From positions 1-5,516 of the forward strand of contig CAOJNR010000065.1 of assembly GCA_948439925.1 (NCBI GenBank): a DNA stretch of 5,516 bases, given 5' to 3'. Shown one piece after another: positions 1 to 5,516 of this stretch (the stretch's first letter is position 1; the number at the start of each line of letters is the position of its first letter). The DNA comes from an uncultured Clostridia bacterium (GTDB lineage: Bacteria > Bacillota > Clostridia > Christensenellales > UBA1242). The notes beneath the pieces are model-generated. The model did not search any database. It saw nothing but the letters and a program-made list of their open reading frames with translations, and was not told the DNA's origin. The translations under genes and the position numbers were made by a program.

Positions 1-3000
1 ATTTTCATAAATGCTATATTTATCTGTTGCTTTATGATAATTTATATTGCTGTGATTTCTATCAAGCATCACGACAGTGGTGCTGAAATTTTTTTCTGTG
101 TCAAAAAAGCTATCAAATGTCCAAGATGAAGCAACCCATGGCAGATAAATATATTCTCTTTCGCTTCCATTTTCACTTGTTTTCAAAGTTGAAGCTGTCA
201 GGATTGTTTTATCTTCGTTACCAATTTCCACAGAAAGTTTTGACGCAAGGTCAGAATAACTTACTCCAAGTTCAACCACAAAATCGGCTTCACCAACAGA
301 ATTTCCCGCGATAGAAACTTCAATTTTGTAATTTTTGACTTTTTCATTATAGTCAAACGAAACTTGATTTCCGCCCAATGAAACATTTCCGCCATTTATA
401 GTGAGTTCATTTACATTGCCGATGAATCTGTATGAGATTTTTTCATCACTTACATCACTTATTTTAGAGCCGTCAACACGGGTCAAATTTATATAGTTTG
501 AAATGCTTTGCGTTGCGTTCAAGAGATTGAAGTTTGCTTTCTTTGAAACAAACACATTTCGAGATATATCGAATCTTATTGTCTGCTCGATTGCATAGAT
601 GTTATCAATTTCTGGGCAGAATCTGACAGCAAAATGTTTAATCGTTTCATCCCAGAAATCATTAAATATAACATTACCATTCACATCAACTTCACCAACA
701 GCTGAGCCAAATTCATTTTCACTTTTGTCTGAAAGTTCAAACAGGCTTTCCGTATAGTCAGTTGGAAGGATATATTTACGGGTTGTTGTTGTTAGAAAAG
801 CTTTAAGATTGTTAGGCGAATTGTCAATATTGTCATTATATGTGACTGCATAATCTCCCAAATTGCCAAGGCTAACCTTTGCATAATTGTCAATTTCTCC
901 ATCACCATTTATTGCAATGTTTTGAGTGATTGTCAGTGTGAATGAAATGCTGAACACACTTCTTGCATCATGAACTGTGAAATATATTGGAGCACTTGAA
1001 GCGAAGTTATGTTTAATTTTTAACGAATTTATTTCGCCAGCAAGCGAAGTTCTTATTTCTTCCGCATCATCAGTTGTTTGAGTTTTGCTATCAACCGTTA
1101 TCATTCCGTTTTTGCCAAACAAAGCAATGATGTCCTCATCAGTCATTCTTGAAAAGTCAAAACTGAACAGGAAATTTTCAAAAGAGCTTGTGCTTGTTCC
1201 TTCGGCATCAGTATAGAGTTTTATTAAATCTTTAAGTTCAATTTCACCGCCAGATGCTCCAAACTTTGAAACTGCAATTATGTTTGAATCACTTAAAGTT
1301 TGAACATCAGAAAGCTCGGTTTCACTTATTTTCTCTTCTGTTTGAGCTTGATAGCTTTGAATACCCACCGATTCAACCACAAATTTAAGTGTTGCAATAT
1401 CGAGTTTTGAACTTCCAAACCAAACAGAAAGTTCGGCATTTCCATTGCCAGCAAAGTTGATTTCTTTTCCATTTGCTGACATGCAAGCATTGCTAGATTT
1501 AAATTCCCAGCCAGAAAGTGTGTTTCTATCTTCATGCTGGTCTTCTATTATTATCGCACTTTTCAAACCAGCCACGAAATCATCTTTATTAAATTCTTCT
1601 TCTCCAACAAAAATTTTGGATTCAAAATTTCCATCAGTTGTCAAGGTCTGCTTAACTTTGATTTCTTTGCCAACATAATTTGTCCATTCTTCACCAACTG
1701 AAATTGTTGCACTTGCAATCGAAGGTTTGTAAATCACAACCGCATTATCATTTTCAGCTGTCAAGCCCAAATTCCAAACAATATCAGATGATGTGTCTGT
1801 TATTTGCGCGTGTGTGATTGTTTTATCTCCGTTAAAACCAAAAATGTTATTAACTTTCAAATAAAAATCAAGAGTTTGAGTTTCTTCATTAAGCTGAACA
1901 CCTGTTTTATTGAAACACAATGTTAAATCTTCACTTCCAGAGTAAATTCTAAGATTGTTCAAATCAATATTTTGGCTGGCAAGCGCCTCTTTAACAAGAA
2001 GCACTGAATCTCCCGCCACTTTGAAGCTGATTGTGATACTGCTCTCAGCGTCACCTTCATAGATATACACATTCTTGCCTTGATCAAATTCTTTGTTTGT
2101 TGATATTTGAGCGCTTGTGATTGAACCTTGGTGAAGTGATTTTGAAACATTAACCTTGATTGCATCATTTGAGCCTTTCGCGATTGTATATTGGCCATTT
2201 GGAGTGTATTCAATTCCATTAAGTCCGCTCAAAACTGTGGCAACATGGATTGTGAACTGACCCTCACCTATTGCTTTGAAGTTAAGGTTTTTAAGTGGCA
2301 CAAAATATGATGGGATGCCGATTGAGTAAACTCCCGCGCGGTCAACGTCAAGATCATCTTTATCAACGATTGCATAGGCTTTCTCTAAATCATTTTTTCC
2401 ATTAACGCCATCAAAGCGAAGGAAATAGCGGAGGTCTTTGTTAACATTGTTTGCAGGAACACTTACATTTCCGTCAAGTGAAACTGGAATTGGGATAGTG
2501 CTTGGGTTTTGAGGATTCGATTCATCCATTTTAAGTTTAAGGTTCATGCTGAAATCTTCGATATTCCAAACGAGGTCACTTTCAACAAGTTCATTTATTC
2601 TCAGTTCAAGATTAAATTTCTGTTGACTGTTGCCAACCGAGAATATGTTATACTTGCCCTCAATCTCAGCATCTTCAACAAGGAGGACAACTTCCATCGA
2701 GTAAGTTCCATACACTCTTGTGAAGATTTCCCAAGAAGAGAAGTTGAAATTTGCAACAGAAGAGTTTGGCAAAATGTAATTCTTTTGTGAAATTACATTA
2801 CCAACAGTTTCTTCGACTGTGACTTTTTCACCGCCTATAACTGTGAACTCCTGATTCACCTCAGTGTCACCACGAAGGAAACGAATTCCAATATTTTTCT
2901 TCATGACATCAAGTTCTTCATTACCTGTTGAAAGAACACTTGCGTTAAGTGAGGCGTCTGCAAAATCTGATCCGCCATTGACAGTGAGCGTGAATGACTG

Positions 3001-4020
3001 ACCACTTTGAATGGTTGGCAATGTTGAAATTGGAACATTAAAGTTTCCAATCGAAGCCCTGACAATTTCAAACTCATTTGTGTCATTTTTAGACATTGAA
3101 GAATTTTGAGTAAGTCTTGTGAGGATTGTTCCATAAAGTTCATTGCCAGAATATTCCTCAGACAGAGAGTTGATTGTTTCAATCTGATCATCTGCATGAG
3201 TGAAAGTGTAGCCTGTGATTTTGTTGCCAAGTGAAGTTTGGTCAGCACGGAAATATGGCATATATTCTTCTGAGTAAACAAATGTCACATGCTGACTCTC
3301 AGCCACAAAGTATGACTGACGCTCTCTTTTTTCTGCGACAGTGCTTTTTGCATTGTTGTCAGAATAAAGGTATGCGCTGTTTGAAGGATAGTAGATATTC
3401 TTTGCCTGAAAGTTTGAACCAACAACAACTTGGTTTGAAGCAAATTGATTTCCATTCATGTCACAAAGCACTGTTTCAACTGAGTAAACAGGAACGTCAA
3501 CTGCAATTTGAACACTTGTGCTTTCAATATGTAAATTTGAAGATTGAGATGAAGCTGTGAGATTTGATATACCACCGCTTATCCAGTCAACAGTGTTGCC
3601 AGCATCGTCGATTGCAAGTTTTGAGGTGTTGAGTGTCACTTTGAAAGGCACACCAATTTGCACATATTCAGGCACAGTGATCACCCTGTCAGAAATTGAA
3701 GAGCCAATTCTGTCAAACGCACCTGAGAAAGAAAGTCTGACATTTGTTTCAGTGACATGCTCAGTGGTTGTGTTGATTGTGAGAAAAAAATCCTCAGTCA
3801 CTTCAAACTGATTGTTCGATTGATTATATAGCAAGTCATCGGTTGTGAAGAAGATGTCATTTGGATTAATCTTACTCTTGTTAAAACCGCCAGTGAAGTA
3901 AACGCCAAGAACAGACGCACCGCTCACTGCAAACACCGAAGACACGACAACAACAACTGTCTTCCAAACAGCCCATTTCTTGCCACCTTCAACTTTAACT
4001 TTTTTCTTTTTTTCTTTCAT
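1..4020 (-). CDS. Giant exported beta-rich surface protein, function unknown (3' end missing)
   Basis: I read one open frame of 1,340 codons with no stop; it leaves the window before its end, so the full protein is longer. Residues 1-15 are strongly basic (M-K-E-K-K-K-K). Residues about 21-42 form one hydrophobic stretch (T-V-V-V-V-V-S-S-V-F-A-V-S-G-A) that could be a signal peptide cut after SGA (residue 35) or an uncleaved anchor. There is no lipobox cysteine. The rest is Asn/Ser/Thr/Asp/Glu-rich with alternating hydrophobics and no second membrane segment, as expected for stacked beta-sandwich domains outside the cell. The first module probably spans about 50-185. Two related stretches centre on S-D-[LI]-V-W-N (481-486 and 745-750). 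I saw only four cysteines (186, 702, 846, 1135) and no LPxTG motif. A role as an adhesin or surface-layer-like protein is inference from architecture alone; I do not recognise the family. The start at 4020 is chosen for its Shine-Dalgarno site; an in-frame ATG 13 codons upstream (4059) lacks one. Confidence 0.92.
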   Translation of the reverse strand, partial: MKEKKKKVKVEGGKKWAVWKTVVVVVSSVFAVSGASVLGVYFTGGFNKSKINPNDIFFTTDDLLYNQSNNQFEVTEDFFLTINTTTEHVTETNVRLSFSGAFDRIGSSISDRVITVPEYVQIGVPFKVTLNTSKLAIDDAGNTVDWISGGISNLTASSQSSNLHIESTSVQIAVDVPVYSVETVLCDMNGNQFASNQVVVGSNFQAKNIYYPSNSAYLYSDNNAKSTVAEKRERQSYFVAESQHVTFVYSEEYMPYFRADQTSLGNKITGYTFTHADDQIETINSLSEEYSGNELYGTILTRLTQNSSMSKNDTNEFEIVRASIGNFNVPISTLPTIQSGQSFTLTVNGGSDFADASLNASVLSTGNEELDVMKKNIGIRFLRGDTEVNQEFTVIGGEKVTVEETVGNVISQKNYILPNSSVANFNFSSWEIFTRVYGTYSMEVVLLVEDAEIEGKYNIFSVGNSQQKFNLELRINELVESDLVWNIEDFSMNLKLKMDESNPQNPSTIPIPVSLDGNVSVPANNVNKDLRYFLRFDGVNGKNDLEKAYAIVDKDDLDVDRAGVYSIGIPSYFVPLKNLNFKAIGEGQFTIHVATVLSGLNGIEYTPNGQYTIAKGSNDAIKVNVSKSLHQGSITSAQISTNKEFDQGKNVYIYEGDAESSITISFKVAGDSVLLVKEALASQNIDLNNLRIYSGSEDLTLCFNKTGVQLNEETQTLDFYLKVNNIFGFNGDKTITHAQITDTSSDIVWNLGLTAENDNAVVIYKPSIASATISVGEEWTNYVGKEIKVKQTLTTDGNFESKIFVGEEEFNKDDFVAGLKSAIIIEDQHEDRNTLSGWEFKSSNACMSANGKEINFAGNGNAELSVWFGSSKLDIATLKFVVESVGIQSYQAQTEEKISETELSDVQTLSDSNIIAVSKFGASGGEIELKDLIKLYTDAEGTSTSSFENFLFSFDFSRMTDEDIIALFGKNGMITVDSKTQTTDDAEEIRTSLAGEINSLKIKHNFASSAPIYFTVHDARSVFSISFTLTITQNIAINGDGEIDNYAKVSLGNLGDYAVTYNDNIDNSPNNLKAFLTTTTRKYILPTDYTESLFELSDKSENEFGSAVGEVDVNGNVIFNDFWDETIKHFAVRFCPEIDNIYAIEQTIRFDISRNVFVSKKANFNLLNATQSISNYINLTRVDGSKISDVSDEKISYRFIGNVNELTINGGNVSLGGNQVSFDYNEKVKNYKIEVSIAGNSVGEADFVVELGVSYSDLASKLSVEIGNEDKTILTASTLKTSENGSEREYIYLPWVASSWTFDSFFDTEKNFSTTVVMLDRNHSNINYHKATDKYSIYEN

Positions 4021-4028
4021 GACCTTTT

Positions 4029-4034
4029 CACCTC
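4029..4034 (-). promoter_or_regulatory. Ribosome binding site of the giant surface protein gene
   Basis: On the minus strand GAGGTG lies 8 bases before the ATG at 4020, a good match to the anti-Shine-Dalgarno sequence at normal spacing. It decides the start: the in-frame ATG at 4059-4057 has only ACCTGTAAT before it and would sit about five bases from the predicted transcript start. Confidence 0.8.
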
Positions 4035-4070
4035 GATTTATCTGAAATTCATTTGTCATATTACAGGTAT

Positions 4071-4100
4071 AGTATACAATTTTTTGCGCGAAAAAAGCAA
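4071..4100 (-). promoter_or_regulatory. Probable sigma-A promoter of the giant surface protein gene
   Basis: On the minus strand a -10 hexamer TATACT (4076 to 4071) is preceded, 18 bases upstream, by TTGCTT (4100 to 4095), which matches only the TTG half of the -35 consensus. Transcription would begin near 4064 and give a leader of about 44 bases. The -10 is the best in this part of the spacer and well placed for the Shine-Dalgarno site, but the -35 is weak and the surroundings are AT-rich, so a chance match is possible. A TATAAT further upstream (4135 to 4130) has no -35 partner. Confidence 0.5.
4080..4096. repeat. Short inverted repeat T6-GCGCG-A6 inside the promoter spacer
   Basis: Six T's (4080-4085) and six A's (4091-4096) flank GCGCG, making a 17-base near-symmetric element between the proposed -35 and -10 of the surface protein gene. 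The GC core stands out in otherwise A/T sequence, and TTTTGCGC recurs at 4327-4334. The position fits an operator for a dimeric repressor, but T and A runs are common here, so this is suggestive only. Confidence 0.3.
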
Positions 4101-4605
4101 ATAAAAATCACATATTGTAGTATATTAATATTATAAATATATTTTTTATAATTATTTATTTGGCCTTGCATTTTACGCTATTTATTTAATACTGCAAAAA
4201 GCTTTCAATTTTTTTAAATATTTTTATATTAATTTATTTTCGATTTTTTTGATATTTTATTTCTATTTTTAAAAAAATGCATTTATTTTACGATTTTTTA
4301 CAGTTTTTTATGCATTTTTACATAAATTTTGCGCAATATTAGGCTTTTTCTGCACAAAAAGGAAAACACTTAATCTATTGCAAGTCGTGAAATATATAAG
4401 ATTTTTAATATGATTTATTTTTTCTAAAAAAATGAAAAAAATTAAAACAAAATTTTATAAAAATATTTTAAATTAAAAAAAATAAATTATTTTTAAAGTA
4501 TAAAAAATGTTAATTTATTATTTTTTTTGTTTTTCTTTATTATTTTTAAAGATTTTTTTAGTTTTTTATTTGAATAATAAAATTTTAACATTTTCTTTTT
4601 TTAGA

Positions 4606-4634
4606 TTGACAAATTTATATATATATATTACAAT
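4606..4634 (+). promoter_or_regulatory. Strong sigma-A promoter of the ybiT-like ABC-F gene
   Basis: A perfect -35 TTGACA (4606-4611) is followed by a 17-base spacer and TACAAT (4629-4634), five of six bases of the -10 consensus. Transcription should start near 4641-4643, leaving a leader of only about 25 bases. That is too short for the leader-peptide attenuators known upstream of several antibiotic-resistance ABC-F genes, which suggests constitutive housekeeping expression. A/T tracts immediately upstream could strengthen it as an UP element. Confidence 0.85.
4616..4628. repeat. TA dinucleotide run (six units plus T) in the promoter spacer
   Basis: Thirteen bases of alternating T and A fill most of the gap between the -35 and -10 of the ABC-F promoter. 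At the present length the spacer is the optimal 17 bases; gain or loss of one unit would make it 19 or 15. The tract is short and lies in A/T-rich DNA, so its presence is clear but any regulatory effect is inference. Confidence 0.7.
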
Positions 4635-4653
4635 CTCTATTGATATAAAAATA

Positions 4654-4659
4654 AAAGGA
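4654..4659 (+). promoter_or_regulatory. Ribosome binding site of the ybiT-like gene
   Basis: AAAGGA ends 8 bases before the ATG at 4668. It is a moderate Shine-Dalgarno match at good spacing, and the resulting N-terminus (M-I-Q-A-T-N-I-S-L-S-F-G) aligns with where ABC-F proteins of this type normally begin, so the start is secure. Confidence 0.8.
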
Positions 4660-4667
4660 AAAACAAT

Positions 4668-5516
4668 ATGATACAAGCAACCAATATTTCATTATCTTTT
4701 GGTGGAAGAACCCTCTATAAAGATGTCAACTTAAAATTTGTTAAAGGAAACTGCTATGGCATAATTGGCGCAAACGGCGCAGGAAAATCAACATTTTTGA
4801 AAATCCTTACTGGCGAGATTGAAGCAAACACTGGCGAAATTTCAATAACACCGGGCGAACGCATGAGCGTGCTTGCGCAAAATCAAAATGCTTATGACAA
4901 TGAAACAGTTCTCGACACTGTGCTTCTTGGTCACAAAAGACTTATGGAAATTCAAAAAGAAAAAGACGCCCTTTACATGAAACCAGATTTTAATGAAGAA
5001 GATGGCATCAAGGCTGGCGAGCTTGAAACAGAATTTGCTGAGCTTGGTGGATGGGAAGCAGAATCAGAAGCAAAGTCACTTCTTCAAAATCTTGGCGTCG
5101 GCGAAGAGTTATACTTCTGCCTCATGCAAGAAGTCGACCCAAAACTCAAAGTCAAAGTTTTGCTTGCTCAGGCGCTTTTTGGAAACCCTGACATACTCGT
5201 TCTTGATGAACCAACAAACAACCTCGACTTCAAAACTGTGCGCTGGCTTGAAAACTTCCTTTTGGACTTTGAAAACACTGTTATCATCGTTTCACATAAC
5301 CGTCACTTTCTCAACAAAGTCTGCACTCATATCTGTGATGTAGATTATGGTCAAATCAATATGTTCATTGGTAACTACGATTTCTGGTATGAGTCAAGTC
5401 AACTTCTTTTAAGACAACAAAAAGACCAAAACAAGAAAGCAGAGCAAAGAGCAAAAGAACTCAAAGAATTTATTGCTCGTTTCTCAGCCAACGCCTCAAA
5501 GTCAAAGCAAGCAACA
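4668..5516 (+). CDS. ybiT: ABC-F family ATPase, YbiT/YkpA type (ribosome-associated translation factor; 3' end missing)
   Basis: ABC-F proteins are soluble twin-ATPase proteins without membrane domains; they bind the ribosomal E site and act on stalled or initiating ribosomes. The 283 visible codons cover the first nucleotide-binding domain and the start of the linker. Walker A is GANGAGKST (residues 34-42). The Q-loop is near Q71. The arm insertion spans about 84-140 and includes the H-K-R-L-M-E-I stretch typical of YbiT. Walker B is ILVLDEP with catalytic E181, the D-loop is N-N-L-D (184-187) and the switch histidine is H210 in SHNRHFLN. The charged helical linker begins near 240 and includes RFSANASKSKQAT (271-283), a hallmark of this subfamily. 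The first signature motif is degenerate (MQEVDPKLKVKVLL from 153, no LSGGQ); I recall E. coli YbiT also lacking a standard one here. Roughly half of a typical protein of about 530 residues is present. Its E. coli name is used by similarity; the Bacillus counterpart is YkpA. A resistance-type ABC-F is unlikely given the close YbiT match and short leader. Confidence 0.96.
   Translation, partial: MIQATNISLSFGGRTLYKDVNLKFVKGNCYGIIGANGAGKSTFLKILTGEIEANTGEISITPGERMSVLAQNQNAYDNETVLDTVLLGHKRLMEIQKEKDALYMKPDFNEEDGIKAGELETEFAELGGWEAESEAKSLLQNLGVGEELYFCLMQEVDPKLKVKVLLAQALFGNPDILVLDEPTNNLDFKTVRWLENFLLDFENTVIIVSHNRHFLNKVCTHICDVDYGQINMFIGNYDFWYESSQLLLRQQKDQNKKAEQRAKELKEFIARFSANASKSKQAT

Larger units (their letters stand above)
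4021..4667. other. Divergent, extremely AT-rich intergenic control region without genes
   Basis: These 647 bases separate two outward-facing start codons. Base composition drops abruptly to nearly pure A/T, with long A and T tracts, especially at 4400-4605, which sit just upstream of the plus-strand promoter and could act as an UP element or as curved DNA. The only frames are tiny (for example 21 codons at 4277-4342 and 14 codons from 4432) and lack ribosome binding sites. I see no tRNA, riboswitch-like structure, GC-rich terminator hairpin or DnaA-box cluster. No terminator is expected because both genes point away. The identifiable contents are the two promoters, two Shine-Dalgarno sites, a TA run and a few short repeated motifs. 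Confidence 0.85.

Noticed and set aside
886..909. N-G-D-G-E-I-D-N (residues 1038-1045), resembling a dockerin or EF-hand calcium loop
   Set aside because: Aligned to the dockerin loop it lacks the first aspartate (Ala at 1036) and the acidic residue at position 12, and there is no second copy as a dockerin pair requires. A degenerate D-V-N-G-N-V near residue 1120 fails in the same way.
117..3811. Several open frames of 65-126 codons on both strands between 117 and 3811
   Set aside because: All lie inside the 1,340-codon minus-strand gene in other frames or on the opposite strand. They show no domain character or sensible ribosome binding sites, so they are shadows.
4057..4059. In-frame upstream ATG for the giant surface protein
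   Set aside because: It has no Shine-Dalgarno site and would leave a leader of about five bases from the predicted transcript start; the ATG at 4020 has GAGGTG at the right spacing.
4277..4342. 21-codon hydrophobic, aromatic-rich frame in the spacer
   Set aside because: There is no Shine-Dalgarno site before its ATG (only A/T tracts), and very short frames are expected by chance.
4342..4362. CTTTTT...AAAAAG hairpin considered as a terminator
   Set aside because: The stem is only about six mostly A-T pairs, has no following T run, and no gene ends here.
4993..5343. Plus-strand frame of 116 codons inside the ABC-F gene
   Set aside because: It overlaps the clearly recognisable ABC-F frame in a different phase and resembles nothing; it is a shadow.

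Overview
The window shows two genes transcribed away from each other, separated by an extremely AT-rich spacer of about 650 bases. Both genes run off the window, so each is seen only from its start. Low GC, A/T-ending codons, TGG for Trp (no in-frame TGA read through), Shine-Dalgarno sites and the Firmicutes-like character of the ABC-F protein all suggest a low-GC Bacillota, perhaps an uncultured clostridial gut lineage. The lineage is inferred from style and from one partial housekeeping gene; it is not proven.

Left region (1-4020, minus strand): one uninterrupted frame of 1,340 codons, starting at 4020 and still open at position 1. It encodes a very large exported protein. It has a basic N-terminus, one hydrophobic export or anchor segment, and then about 1,300 residues rich in Asn, Ser, Thr, Asp and Glu. 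Alternating hydrophobic and polar residues there look like a chain of beta-sandwich (Ig-like) modules. I do not recognise a named family, and the C-terminus, where a wall or membrane anchor might lie, is outside the window.

Middle (4021-4667): the divergent control region. The minus-strand gene has a good Shine-Dalgarno site and a plausible -10. The plus-strand gene has a strong sigma-A-type promoter (TTGACA, 17 bases, TACAAT) whose spacer is mostly a TA dinucleotide run. The rest is A/T tracts with a few short repeated motifs, and I see no RNA gene, riboswitch or credible small gene.

Right region (4668-5516, plus strand): the first 283 codons of an ABC-F ATPase of the YbiT/YkpA type, a ribosome-associated translation factor. 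The first nucleotide-binding domain is complete and the inter-domain linker has begun.

Nothing indicates that the two genes work together: one is a cell-surface protein and the other a cytosolic ribosome factor. I found no mobile element, CRISPR array, tRNA or rRNA. I also found no convincing new multi-gene system; the main unknown is the giant surface protein.
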